From Meconema thalassinum (Eukaryota > Arthropoda > Insecta > Orthoptera > Tettigoniidae), in NCBI GenBank assembly GCA_946902985.2, contig OX336388.2, positions 1,385,235,723 to 1,385,299,722 of the forward strand: a stretch of DNA of 64,000 nucleotides. Reading direction: 5' to 3'. The translations under genes were made by a program, and so were the position numbers. The stretch's first letter is position 1, and every line of letters begins with the position of its first letter. A model generated the notes under the pieces. The model was not told the origin of the DNA and made no database searches. It saw only the letters and a list, made by a program, of their open reading frames with translations. Of this stretch, positions 33,106 through 44,069 are shown piece after piece.

Positions 33106-33114
33106 CAGGTCCCT

Positions 33115-33782
33115 ATCCATTACACTTAGGCTATAACATCTATGTTTGAGAATACAGGTGAAAAATATATACAATATGCACAAATATTTAACTGCAGTGT
33201 TGGTAGTGCAACTGTCGGTGTATGCTAAATGTAGTATATCTAATGTTAGGCGAACTTCTAAAATGGTGATAAAAATCCGGAATTTGTCTGTTTGGGGTGA
33301 TTATATGGTTATACAAAATCAACTATGGTTATACTGTAATAATACAGGCTGATACTTATCCGGTTGTCTCCCTAACTGGAACTTCAAGCAGTTTCGTGTT
33401 CATTCTGGCACCAGTTATGGTCGACTAACCCGGGTGTTAACTGGGCGGAACTGGTTTTTCCCTTTCTCCCCCTTTTGTTCCTACGTTCTTTCTGAGGTCA
33501 TTGCCATGTTTATATGTGTGACGTTGTCAAATCTAGATAAGATTGTATGTTATTGAATACAGGAAGATCTACAACTATTAAAGACCGTGGAACTATATTC
33601 GCCATGCGTGGACTTAAAAGCCATTCAACTAAGCAGTACACGGTCTATTGAAGACGTCCCGGCACCTTTAATACTGCCGCGCATACTGGCCTAGGTTTAT
33701 TGCAGAAAAAAGTACATAGTACACCTGATCCAAATAACATATACCTATAACCACCGCTATTTCCCCCCCCCCCCTTATTTAT
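33115..33782 (-). repeat. Pseudo-LTR of inverted PLE copy, proximal part
   Basis: Reverse complement of the plus-strand pseudo-LTR at 43320-43920. It includes 'gttaacacccgggttag', 'ggcaacgtcacac', 'gaccgtggaactatattcgcca' in antisense and a C10 run at 33763-33773. Confidence 0.9.
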
Positions 33783-35000
33783 CTAGCTTGGCTGTGCGCT
33801 AAGTTGTGTCTTGTTTTCGACCTGGTGTGTTTTTAGTAGAGTGAAAAGGGGTGAACTCTCCATAAAAGTGTGTTCATTTAGATTGTTGGGATTGTTTATT
33901 TTGGCTAGGTGAATCTCGATTGCTTCTTTTATGTCGAGAGCTCTGCCTTTCGATTCGTGATGAATTATTTTTAGGTCAGTCTCGATTTTAGTAAAGCTGA
34001 GCCCCGTGTCACACATATGTTCGCATACGGCTGAATGTGTTCCGTATCTTATCGCATTCCTATGTTCATTATAACGTGAATCTTCTCGTCTTCCGCTCTG
34101 TCCAATGTAATTAGCTTGACAACCAGTGTCTTGGCATGTAATAGAATATACCCCTGACTTTGAATACGGGTCTTGTTTATTTAGATTACTATTTTGAGGT
34201 GCCTCCCGGACGTATTATTCATGTGAATGCTATTTTTATGCCTTGCTTTTTGAATAGATTAGTGATTTTATATGTGTTCACATTCACATAGTTGAAGCGT
34301 GCGAATTTTTTCCCATTAATGTCCGGTTTTGAAATCACTTTATCTTTATTTTTATGTGTGGCTACAATTTCGTCTATTTTGCTTTGCGGGAAATTGTTTT
34401 CCTTTGCTATTTGATTAATGGTTCTTATTTCCTTATTATAATTGTCTTTTGACATGGGTATGTTTAAAGGCCTGTGCACCATTGAATTGAACCCCGCTAA
34501 TTTATGCGTACTGGAGTGATTAGGCTGATTGTCGACTGCATGCGAGGTTTGTGTGGCTTTTCGGAATATGGAAAATGAAAGCTCGTTGTCTTTATGTTCA
34601 ATAGTTATGTTGAGATAATTTATTTTTCGATCTGTTTCGGATTCCTTAGTGAATTTGATTGAGTGGTGTAGGCTATTAATGCATTGGAGAATTGTTTCTT
34701 CGCTTGTTAATTCAGTATCGTAGATGCAAATTACATCATCTACGTATCTTTTCCATATTACTATTCTCTTTGTTGAAGTCTTTTCTAAGAACTCATTTTC
34801 TAGTGCATTAATGAAGATGTCAGCGATTAGTCCACTTAGTTGTGATCCCATTGCTAAGCCTTCTGTTTGTGTGTACATTTTATTGTCGAATTGAAACACG
34901 TTTTGGCTGAGGACGACCCTCAGTAATCTCACAATCTCTTCCGTTTCTTTTGCCGAATTGTTGGATTTTAAGTTATTTTCGATCATGTTGATTGCATCAT
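33783..35000 (-). pseudogene. PLE reverse transcriptase (C-terminal half) plus GIY-YIG endonuclease, 5'-truncated
   Basis: Reading on the minus strand from 35000, it enters at the RT segment equivalent to NDAI, then EGLAMGSQLSGLIADIFI, then the catalytic KRYVDDVICIYD (YVDD box), then a thumb-like region. A one-base deletion follows IKIAFT (around 34217) and another around 34200. The GIY-YIG domain then follows: GVYSITCQDTGCQANYIGQSG, an Arg and EHRN, and the conserved Glu in IKEAIEIHLAK. GIY-YIG endonucleases in PLEs nick target DNA to prime reverse transcription. The N-terminal half and the first RT motifs are missing because the copy is truncated at the junction with the plus copy. Confidence 0.9.
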
Positions 35001-35497
35001 TCCGCCCAGTTAACACCCGGATTAGTCGACCATAACTGGTGCCAGAGTGAACACGAAACTGCTTGAAGTTCTAGTTAGGAAGACATCCGGATAAGTATCA
35101 GCCTGTATTATTACCGTATAACCATAGTTGATTTTGTATAAGCAAATAATCACCCCAAACAGACAAAATCCGGATTTTTATCACCATTTTAGAAGTTCAT
35201 CTAACATTAGATACACTTCATTTAGCATACACCGACAATTGCAATACCAACACTGCAACTAAATAATTGTACATATTGTATATATTTTTCACCTGTATTC
35301 TCAAACATAGATGTTATAGCCTAAGTGTAATGGATCTGATGATGATCGCTTGACGATCGAAACTGGTCATCCTAGTGTATTCATTAATCTCATGTAATTT
35401 ATTTCAGGATTAGGGCATAACCCAGCTCTATTTGGGTACATTCATGTTGACCGACTTAAAAGCACCAAACTTTTGTTTACTTAGGCAACACTGAAAA
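35001..35497 (+). repeat. 5' pseudo-LTR of the full PLE copy
   Basis: Matches the 3' pseudo-LTR at 43593-44069. It begins TCCGCCCAGTTAACACC directly at the junction with the inverted copy. The ORF ATG follows it at 35498. In PLEs the pseudo-LTR supplies the promoter and the self-cleaving ribozyme. Confidence 0.9.
35332..35372 (+). ncRNA. Hammerhead ribozyme (type I, minimal), intact
   Basis: GGAT (35332-35335), CTGATGA (35336-35342), one unpaired T, stem II GATCG/CGATC with loop CTTGA, GAAA (35359-35362), C-TG-G, cleavage predicted after GTC at 35368, and ATCC (35369-35372) closing stem I. Every universally conserved core base is present. The extra U before stem II is the only oddity and is shared by all three copies. 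Confidence 0.88.
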
Positions 35498-37281
35498 ATG
35501 GCTTCAAACCTCACAATGTTCACGGCTAGTCAGGCAAATCGTGAAGCCAGGAGGTTCAAAACACTCAGGCTTAAACCCATGAACATAGACAAGTCAATTT
35601 GGTTCAACCAAAAATGTATAGAACTAAATCTCACCCCTATATGCGTACCAATTAAAACCGTACCGATTACACCAGCCTCAATCATTTCAACCAAACAAGC
35701 CAAAGTGCTTTGGATAAAAAACGAACTAATATTTGCATACATAAGAAAGCAAAAATCAATCAACAACTATACGATATTCAATTGCAACTAAGTAACTTCT
35801 GGCACGCATCCCAATGGGACAGTTTTACCGAGCACCTACATGACACCATCAAAATCAGAGCAACGAGGAAGCATGAAACGCTAGAATATAAACTAAGAAA
35901 ACAAGGAGAAACACATAATAATCAATCTAATGAACAACACACGAATAACAATGAATTCAATTTCCAGAGTAGGGTAAACAACAGAACGAACGTAACCTTC
36001 TCTCAAAATGAAATGTATATGTTAGACAAAGGTTTGAAATACAACTGCACAGACGCACACACGAACCATAATATAAAACAGTTAATCACAGATATCGAGA
36101 TAGCCAGTCACAAGCTCCCAGTAGAAGACAGGGAATTAACCAAAAATCTTGCCACCAACGAAGCCAAACAAATCCTCAAACGAGAGGGCGAAAACAATAA
36201 CACTCAAAACAACAAACAACTAAATGACATAAAGTCATTGAAACAAAAAATAAAAGAACATGACTTAATCATCACAGAAGCAGATAAGGGAAATAACACA
36301 GTAATTTTTAACAAAACAAAATACATTAAAAAACAGTCGAATTCCTAAACAACAACGAAATCAAGGAATTTGCAAAAAACCCCACCAACATATTCCAAAA
36401 ACAAATAAAAAGTGTATTAAAAGAAACAGAATACATATTGGCCAAAGCTGAAAAATCAAAACTAATAAACATGAACCCGAAAATCCCGTCATTGAGGGGA
36501 CAACCAAAAATACACAAAAAGGAGTGCCCAATGAGACCAATCGTCAATTGTAGGAATAGGCCTAATTACAAAATCAGCAAAGAGTTACTAAAAATCTTAA
36601 AACACCGCCTTTCCATCGACAAAAACAACTCTGTAAAGAACACAACGGAATTAGTAACAGCATTGAACACCCTACAATTGAAACCTAGCATGAGGCTTGT
36701 ATCTTTCGATGTAACTAACATGTACACCAATATTCCTATTAATGATGCAATCCAATCAACATTATCGAAAATAACTTAAAATCCAACAATTCGGCAAAAG
36801 AAAAGGATGAGATTGGGAGATTACTGAGGGTCGTCCTCAGCCAAAACGTGTTTCAATTCGACAATAAAATGTACACACAAACAGAAGGCTTAGCAATGGC
36901 ATCACCACTAAGCGGACTAATCGCTGACATCTTCATTAATGCACTAGAAAAAGAGTTCTTAGAAAATACTTCAACAAAGAGAATATTACTATGGAAAAGA
37001 TACGTAGATGATGCAATTTGCATCTACGATACTGAATTAACAAGCGAAGAAACAATTCTACAATCCATTAATAGCCTACACCACTCAATCAAATTCACTA
37101 AGGAATCCGAAACAGATCGAAAAATAAATTATCTCGACATAACTATTGAACGTAAAGACAACGAGCTTTCATATTCCATATTTCGAAAAGCCACACAAAC
37201 CTCGCATGCAATCGACAATCAGTCTAATCACCCCAGTACGCATACATCAGCGGGGTTCAATTCATTGGTGCACAGGCCTTT
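35498..37281 (+). pseudogene. PLE polyprotein, N-terminal region and reverse transcriptase core (first part)
   Basis: It starts at ATG 35498 (MASNLTMFTASQANREARRF) right after the pseudo-LTR. A ~300-residue N-terminal region rich in Asn, Gln and Lys, with no recognised domain, leads to the RT: QPKIHKKECPMRPIV (the PLE-type 'PKIHK' motif), LVSFDVTNMYTNIP (motif A with Asp), EGLAMASPLSGLIADIFI (motif B) and KRYVDDAICIYD (motif C). Frame changes occur near 35755, 36335 and 36775. The frame then runs into a LINE at 37288 and resumes at 39239. With those repaired the protein would approach 800-850 residues including the endonuclease. It is closely related to the inverted copy (most residues identical over the shared part). 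Confidence 0.9.
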
Positions 37282-37287
37282 AAACAT

Positions 37288-39238
37288 GTTGTTGTTGTTT
37301 GTTGTTTGAGTCTTCAGTCTTTTGACTGGTTTGATGCAGCTCTCCACGCCTCCCTGTCCTGAGCTAATCGTTTCATCTCTACATAGCTCCGACACCCTAC
37401 ATCGGAGGCAATCTGTTTAACATATTCTAACCTTGGTCTACCCCTACAGTTTTTGTCCTCGACCCTTCCTTCCATAACTAAGCTTGCTATTCCTGGGTGT
37501 CTTAGTATGTGCCCTACCAACCTATCTCTTCTCTTCATTAGCAGTCGCCAGAAACATCTCTCCTCTCCCATTCGTCTTAATACCTCTTTGTTTGTAACCC
37601 TATCTACCCATCTGATCTTCATCATTCTCCTGTAACACCACATTTCAAATGCTTCAATTCTCCTCCTTTCTGCTGCACCAATAGTCCAAGTTTCACTTCC
37701 ATAGAGTGCCACGCTCCAGACAAAGGCTTTCAAAAATGACTTCCTAATACCTAAATCTATATTCGATGTCAGCAGATTCCTTTTTTGTAGAAATGCTTTC
37801 TTTGCCTGAGCCAACCTACTTTTAATATCCTCTTTGCTTCGTCCATCACTGGTTATTCTGCTTCCTAAGTAACAGAAGTCTCCTACTTCCTTCAGCTTTT
37901 CACCTGCCAATTTGATCTCCATAGAGGTTTCTGATTTATTTCGGCTGCATTCCAGTATTTTTGTTTTACATTTATTTATTTTCATCATGAATTCTTTCCG
38001 TAAGACGGAGTCCATACCATTCAAAAACTCATTCAAATCCTCAGGCTTGTCGGCCAAGATGACTATGTCATCAGCAAATCTCAGAGTTGAAATTATTTCT
38101 CCTTGAATCTTCACTCCCACTTTAAATTTTTCTCTAATTTCCTTCATTGCTTGTTCAATGTAAAGATTTAAAAGTATGGGTGATAAGTTGCAGCCTTGCC
38201 TTACACCTTTCTGAATACCAGCTTCTCTCTCATGTCCTTCAACTCGAATGACTGCTGTCTGGTTTCTGTACAGATTGTATATCACCCTCCTATCCCTGTA
38301 CTTTATTCCAATTGATTTCAAAATGTCAAACAATTTAGTCCAATCAACGTTATCAAAAGCCTTTTCTAAGTCTACAAAAGCCATGAACGTTCTCTTATCT
38401 TTCCTTATTCTACCTTCTAAAATCAGCCTAAGACTTAGTACAGCTTCCCTTGTTCCTACATTTCTACTGAAACCAAACTGGTCTTCACCCAACTCCGTTT
38501 CTATCTGGCTTTCAATCCTCTTGTAAATTATTCTAGACAGGATCTTTGAAGCATGAGTAATCAAGCTGATTGTACGGTAATCTTCACATCTGTCAGCTCC
38601 CACTTTCTTTGGTATAGGGATGATTACATTCTTCTTGAAATCAGGGGGTACCTCACCTGTCTCATAAATCCTACACACCAAGTGAAATAACCTGATCAGA
38701 CCTTCATCTCCTATGCAGCGTAGCAACTCAATCGGTATATCATCTATGCCTGGTGCTTTGTTCCTGCTTAAGTCTTCCAAAGCTCTATCAAATTCTGATC
38801 TCAATATTAAATCTCCTTTCGCATCCTCATCAATTTCCTCCTCCCTTTCCATTACATGATTCTCAATCTCCTTTCCCTTATACAAACTCTCTATGTAAGC
38901 TTTCCATCTCTCAACCTTTTCTTCCCTATCTGTTAGAGGCTTTCCATTTGTGTCCTTAATATTACAGCACTTAGTCTTCTTTTCCCCAAAAGTATTCTTA
39001 ATCCTTCGATAAGCTGTGTCTACTTTTCCTAATTTCAGACAATTTTCTATACCTGCACATTTCTCTTTCAACCATTTTCTTTCGCTTCCTTGCACTTCTT
39101 GTTAACCTCATTTCTCAGACGTCTGTATTCTGCTTTCCCCTTTTCATCTCTTAGATTCTTGTGTTTCCGCCTTTCATCCATCAATTCTAGTATATCCTGA
39201 GTGATCCACGGTTTTCTACCTATTCTTTCTTTCCTACC
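37288..39238 (-). mobile_element. 5'-truncated LINE inserted in the PLE
   Basis: Minus-strand element of 1.95 kb ending in a short (AAC)n tail (plus strand GTTGTTGTTGTTTGTTGTTT). It lacks the endonuclease domain, so it is 5'-truncated in the usual LINE way. A shorter relative is at 22672-23305. The clade is uncertain: the reverse transcriptase resembles the RTE/CR1-like elements common in arthropods. Confidence 0.9.
37314..39236 (-). pseudogene. LINE reverse transcriptase, endonuclease missing
   Basis: The long frame 39095-37314 (593 codons) holds the full RT. It includes NKAPGIDDIPIELL (finger), FMAFVDLEKAFDNVDWTKL (motif A), GIQKGVRQGCNLSPILLNLY (motif B) and TLRFADDIVILAD (motif C, FADD). 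A thumb and C-terminal region follow, with YLGSRITSDGRSKEDIKSRL and VALYGSETWT. The upstream part, GRKPWITQDILELMDERRK, is in another frame; a single 1-bp shift near 39085 separates them. The protein would copy its RNA at a nicked target. This copy is dead from truncation and the shift, but the RT palm is uninterrupted, so the insertion is fairly young. Confidence 0.92.
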
Positions 39239-39923
39239 AAACATACCCATGTCAAAAGACAATTATAATAAGAAAATAAGAACCATTAAACAAATAGCAA
39301 AGGAAAACAATTTCCCGCCAAGCAAAATAGACCAAATTGTATCCAAACATAAAAATAAAGTTAAAATGATTCCAAAACCGGACATTAATGAGAAAAAATT
39401 CGCACGCTTCAACTATGTGAATGCGAACACATATAAAATCACTAATCTATTCAAAAAGCAAGGCATAAAAATAGCATTCACAACGAATAATACGTCCGGG
39501 AGGCACCTGCAAAATAGTAATCTAAATAAACAAGACCCGTATTCAAAGTCAGGGGTATATTCTATTACATGCCAAGACCGTGGTTGTCAAGCTTATTACA
39601 TTGGACAGAGCGGAAGACGAGTAGATACACGTTATAATGAACATAGGAATGCGATAAGATACGGAACACATTCCGCCGTATGCGAACATATGTGTGACAC
39701 GGGGCACACCTTTACTAAAATCGAGACTGACCTAAAAATAATTCATCACGAATCGAAAGGCAGAGCTCTCGACATAAAAGAAGCAATCGAGATTCACCTA
39801 GCCAAACTAAACAATCCCAACAATCTAAATGAACACACTTTTATGGAGAGTTCACCCCTTTTCACTCTACTAAAACACACCTTGTCGAAAACAAGACACA
39901 ACTTAGCGATACAGCCAAGCTAG
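39239..39923 (+). pseudogene. PLE polyprotein, C-terminal part with GIY-YIG endonuclease
   Basis: This continues the frame broken at 37281: PMSKDNYNKKIRTIKQIAKE, then KITNLFKKQGIKIAFT, then GVYSITCQDRGCQAYYIGQSG with the Cys pair just before the YIG. The catalytic Arg follows in GRRVDTRYNEHRN, with downstream His/Cys residues in VCEHMCDTGHTF and a Glu in IKEAIEIHLAK. It ends QPS and TAG. This ~225-residue segment is open throughout, unlike the inverted copy. The Cys/His residues around GIY-YIG are typical of the endonuclease-bearing PLE lineage. Confidence 0.92.
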
Positions 39924-39981
39924 AAAAAAAGGGGGGAAAATAGCGGTGGTTATAGGTAAATGTTATTTGGATCAGGTGTAC

Positions 39982-41755
39982 TGTGCCCGTTTAGACAAGA
40001 GTCCGCACGACCACATATGCATTTTAACAATAATCAGTCAGCACGCGAGTCAAAATATCCCGGAGCGCCAGATGGGTTAAAGCAAATCGCAAAAACGACA
40101 TCAAATTTAAAAAATGCTTTACTGATTTTTGGCTCAATGCAACAATAAGGATAGAAGGAGATTTAATTGGGAGTAACACATCCTGTAAAATTATCTCAGT
40201 TTATTTTGAAGTTAAAATTGACTGCAAAGATGCTCAAAGCAGCATCATCGACGTGTGGCTATCCACACTCTTATTTACACACAATATACAGAAATTTTCC
40301 AAACACATTTGACAATCTTTTTGGAAACACAAGTCCGATTAATAGTCCTGTGGACTGTGTTCCAAAATTATTAATATTTAATTCCAGTTCAAAGTTAATT
40401 GTCTATACTGGAAATATCGTAGATCACTGTTTGACTATTTACATGATATTAACACTCGTAGAATAAATGTTCATAGAATTTTTAAACTTTCGCTTGTTTT
40501 TCCAGTTTCAAAAATATATCGTCGAAATTATTATTATCATTGAAGCAATACAAATTATTTACACATATTAATAACATCTGAAAAGTATTTGACCATTGAG
40601 CATAGCATCGAAGAACTGTGCGAAGCACAACAACAATTAATTGTTCTTCTGACATTAAACATTCGAGAAGTGACTCGATTATGAACTTCAAGTTCCTAAC
40701 AAAATGTATGATTTCTGAATCATCAACTTGATCAATAAATGGTTGAACCATTCAACTATTCAATTTTCCACTTGGAATCATTATTATAAAAATATTTATA
40801 TTCATGGCCATTTTTACCAACTTTCACAACTTGCAATTCTTCGACAGAATGCGGAAATTAGAATTGTAGTTTTATAATGAATTCATTTAGTTCATGGCAC
40901 TAGGATTTGAAAATATCCTTCAAATTATTCGTGGTTAAATAATTATTTTTAATTGGCAGTGGCCCATTCTATTATTTGTGTAAGAACACAATATTACAAC
41001 AACAACAACGGCAAAGGTCTTCCTCTGAAGAAGAATAAACTACTATCATGACAAATCCGGGTTCTAGCAAAATCAAAGTCTAAATGGAATTCGTAAACAA
41101 GGTTGAAATAAGAACTGATGGTTTCAAAGAAATAACCTTCGGGTCATTCATCCAACGAAATGTGTAGTTCCAATACTCCTACTATAAACCTGAGCCATCG
41201 AACCTGCTATTTGATTGATGCTCGAAAAAAACCTCTTCATTCCTGCGACTTAAACATGCGCACCTGGGAATGGCATTTCAACTACTCCACACACATAAAT
41301 TTTCTTCCCAAAATTTATACAATAAATCAAGCCTCTGCTTGTTATCAACACTGGAAGATTAATAAACTTACAAGTTTATTTTATTTTACCATTCAGTTCA
41401 ACCATACTTATGAAAATCTTTATTTCACTTTCGAGTGTATTTACGTCATGATTTTATATAAATACAAAAATATCCTATTTGATACAAATATCATTTGCTT
41501 CCCGTTTCATGCCTCTCCGTGTTATCTGAAAAATGTACTTTGCTCATTGCAAATATCAACTGATCAACCAGAACTGAAATGTTGGTTGAATGCGGGCTTG
41601 CGCTAACCACTCTCCTTCGGAAAATCTCCTGTTCCAAACTAGAAATGTTTAAACTACTTCATAGGCTCTCTCTCAATACATATGATTATTAGAAAATATA
41701 ATATCAAAGAATTATTTAGAAAAATTATGAAAATTATTATTATTATTATTAGTGG

Positions 41756-41788
<33 letters not shown>

Positions 41789-43319
41789 TATATCATTTTA
41801 AATGTGTTTAATTATCATCTCATTATGTGAGAATCCACATGTTCGAACCTTCGAATATGGAAAAAATATCCATTCCTCAACAAAAATAAATTTAACTTTT
41901 ACAGTTTCATCGGCTGATTACCGTGATTTCCCAAAAATATGAAATATTTAAATAAATGCTCGAAATGCTCGGTCATCGATCCTAAACTGTTCTGAGTGCT
42001 GAAAATGCTCAGAATAACTCTAACAAGTCTTGCGTAAATCATTGCAAGCTTTAAATACGAAGAAAAAATGTGTTGGTCATCTGCAGAAAAAATATAGTTT
42101 GTTCCAATTAGCTAGGCATAATATAATTCAAATGTGGCTTACATTTCTTGATGGTCTTGAAGCGTAGTAAACCTGGTCTGTACCAGATTTATCCATAGAC
42201 ATGCCCTATCGGACAAGCATGTACAATCCTTGTATCGGCCGCCATCATATACCCACAATCCGTCTAGTCAGACATAGTGGTAGTATCTTTCGACGTTTGA
42301 ATTAACTGTTGTTCCATTTTAATATGGGCTTCTATCAAAGCCATAACAGTTTGTTTAAATAGGGTCAGATCTAAGTGATCTCTTCTTAGATATGTCAGTT
42401 GTAACATAACTCACGGTAATCTTATCAGTACAAGAAAAACACTGACAGTCTAAGCAATTAACGGCTGTTCTGAAGATCGTTCCCTGGGCATGGTTTATTA
42501 TATCACCATCTACCATGCGCTAGGCAACTTGTAGTTTCCCTTGCGTAGACTAATGAACGCCACCGTTATAGACTAGTCTTCAGTGTACTGACAGATCGAA
42601 GTGGTTAACTAGTTACAAATATGAAAACTGACTTGAAATGGATTTAAATATCCAAGTATTATGTTATTACTGGACTGTGACAAAATACTATTTTCTAGAC
42701 AAAGTCTAGCATATGTCCTTGTAGAAATATAAATATTTCCACCAATGTCTGTAGAAAAATCAATCACCTCAGTGATTCTCCTCGCCGTAAACTTACTAAG
42801 TTCCAACTCGTAGCGCAGCACTTTTCGTGACTATCACGACTCTGAAAAGAACTTCTGCGTAGATCCGGCAACCATGTGCCTTGGCTCAGCGTCGTAGCAA
42901 CTTGATCGCCAAGTGCTTGTGTTAGAATGAGCTGTAGTTGCTTCGGCCAGCTGGCTTTTATTCAAAACTGCCAGGGTCACGCGTCATCACCTGATATCTA
43001 GAAATCCTCATATCTCTTGAATCCCTGGTCCGATTTACTTGATACTAATTGCATTCTCTTTCATTTGGCCGTGCCAGTAATCTGATCCCAGTCTCAAGTC
43101 TCTACTCCATGGTTAACTATTTAATCAATAAATAGCCTCCACCTCTGCTATTACTCGCTACGTCACTTGACATCCAACTATCGGTAAATTCCTTCCAAAT
43201 GCTTCGAGAAGCAATGTAGCGCGATATTCAAATATCTCAACTTTCAAAAGCGGCTACAGCCTTTCCCTTGAGATCTAGGTGTCTGAATCTTGGAATACCC
43301 ATTCCTAGAGTTGGGCACA
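39982..43319 (-). mobile_element. TGTGCCC...GGGCACA element, 3.3-kb copy, TSD GTAC
   Basis: On the minus strand it starts TGTGCCCAACTC and ends GGGCACA (plus-strand left end TGTGCCCGTTTAGAC). Its last ~1.4 kb on the minus strand (41360-39982) aligns with the 1.5-kb copy at 26340-27773, and its first ~130 bp align with 26247-26345. About 1.8 kb in between (41380-43170) is absent from the short copy and starts and ends near similar 'agcagagg' segments, suggesting internal duplication or deletion. It includes an (ATT)n tract at 41738-41790. No recognisable protein; frames up to 148 codons (41160-41606) lack motifs. It is best read as a solo LTR. Confidence 0.75.
41738..41790. repeat. (ATT)n microsatellite
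   Basis: ATTATTATT interrupted once by AGTGG. Confidence 0.9.
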
Positions 43320-44069
43320 GTACTATGTACTTTTTTCTGCAATAAACCTAGGCCGGTATGTGCGTCAGTATTAAAGGTGCCGGGAGTCTTCAATAGACCG
43401 TGTACCGCTTAGTTGAATGGCTTTTTAGTCCACCGTGGCGAATATAGTTCCACGGTCTTTAATAGTTGTAGATCTTCCTGTATTCAATAACATACATTCT
43501 TATATAGATTTGGCAACGTCACACAAATAAACATGGCACTGAGCTCAGAAAGAACGTAGGAACAAAAGGGGTAGAAAGGGAAAAACCAGTTCCGCCCAGT
43601 TAACACCCGGGTTAGTCACCATAACTAGTGCCAGAGTGAACACGAAACTGCTTGAAGTTCCAGTTAGGGAGACAACCGGATATGTATCAGCCTGTATTAT
43701 TACAGTATAACCATAGTTGATTTTGTATAACCATATAATCACCCCAAACAGACAAATTCCGGATTTTTATCACCATTTTAGAAGTTCACCTAACATTAGA
43801 TATACTACATTTAGCATACACCGGCAGTTGCATTACCAACACTGCAACTAAATAGTTGTACAATATTGTATATATATTTTCACCTGTATTCTCAAACATA
43901 GTTGTTATAGCTTAAGTGTAATGTATCTGATGATGATCGCTTGACGATCGAAACTGGTCATTCTAGTGTATTTATTAATCTCATGTAATTTATTTCAGGA
44001 TTAGAGCATAACTCAGCTCTATTTGGGTACATTCGTGTTGACCGACTGAAAAGCACCAAACTTTTGTTT
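43320..44069 (+). repeat. 3' pseudo-LTR of the full PLE copy
   Basis: Longest version of the pseudo-LTR. It contains 'tgcaataaacctaggccgg' (AATAAA at 43342), the ribozyme at 43923 and 'cagctctatttgggtacattcgtgttgaccgac'. It ends at TTTGTTT before the duplicated target site. A 65-codon minus frame inside is spurious. Confidence 0.88.
43923..43963 (+). ncRNA. Hammerhead ribozyme, core intact, stem I damaged
   Basis: CTGATGA, GATCG/CGATC, GAAA and C-TG-GTC are unchanged. The flanking stem I reads GTAT against ATTC (one mismatch in four), which should weaken or abolish cleavage. Confidence 0.75.

Larger units (their letters stand above)
30322..33114 (+). mobile_element. hAT DNA transposon, 2.8 kb
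   Basis: Ends TAGGGAGCTGAAAAT and (reverse complement of the right end) AGGGACCTGAAATTT form a short imperfect terminal inverted repeat with an 8-bp target duplication. Subterminal arrays differ at the two ends: AAATGCGAA-type motifs at 30350-30500 and AATAGATGCTAA-type motifs at 33025-33100. It encodes one intron-containing transposase gene. It is inserted in the Penelope pseudo-LTR and so is younger than that insertion. Confidence 0.9.
30314..33122. repeat. hAT target-site duplication ATCCATTA (30314-30321 and 33115-33122)
   Basis: An exact 8-bp duplication. Deleting the element plus one copy recreates the uninterrupted pseudo-LTR sequence seen at 35320-35340. Confidence 0.9.
37282..39244. 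repeat. LINE target-site duplication AAACAT (37282-37287 and 39239-39244)
   Basis: The inverted PLE copy at 34455-34470 shows the uninterrupted site (antisense of CCTTTAAACATACCCATG), which proves that the inserted block is 37288-39238. Confidence 0.85.
39978..43323. repeat. Target-site duplication GTAC (39978-39981 and 43320-43323)
   Basis: The uninterrupted PLE site reads GGTGTACTATGTACTT in antisense at 33715-33735. The inserted block therefore is 39982-43319. Confidence 0.85.
30133..44069. mobile_element. Penelope-like element: inverted truncated copy + full copy as one insertion
   Basis: Two PLE copies lie head-to-head, joined at 35000/35001. The minus-strand copy (30133-35000) is 5'-truncated within the reverse transcriptase. 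The plus-strand copy (35001-44069) has pseudo-LTRs at both ends. Flanking ACTGGATGACA on both outer edges shows that the pair integrated together. Partial inverted copies next to a pseudo-LTR are typical of PLE structure. Three later insertions (30322-33114, 37288-39238, 39982-43319) account for more than half of the 13.9 kb. All reading frames carry frameshifts, so the element is dead as it stands. Confidence 0.85.

Noticed and set aside
35498..39923. Several separate host genes
   Set aside because: The frames are pieces of one PLE polyprotein broken by frameshifts and a LINE. Order and motifs match the inverted copy.
39948..40148. 62-codon frame spanning the PLE / solo-LTR border
   Set aside because: It crosses an insertion boundary defined by the GTAC duplication, so it is accidental.
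41160..41606. 148-codon frame as a gene
   Set aside because: It falls inside the TGTGCCC...GGGCACA element. The homologous stretch near 26340-26530 has a different, broken frame, so it is not under coding constraint.
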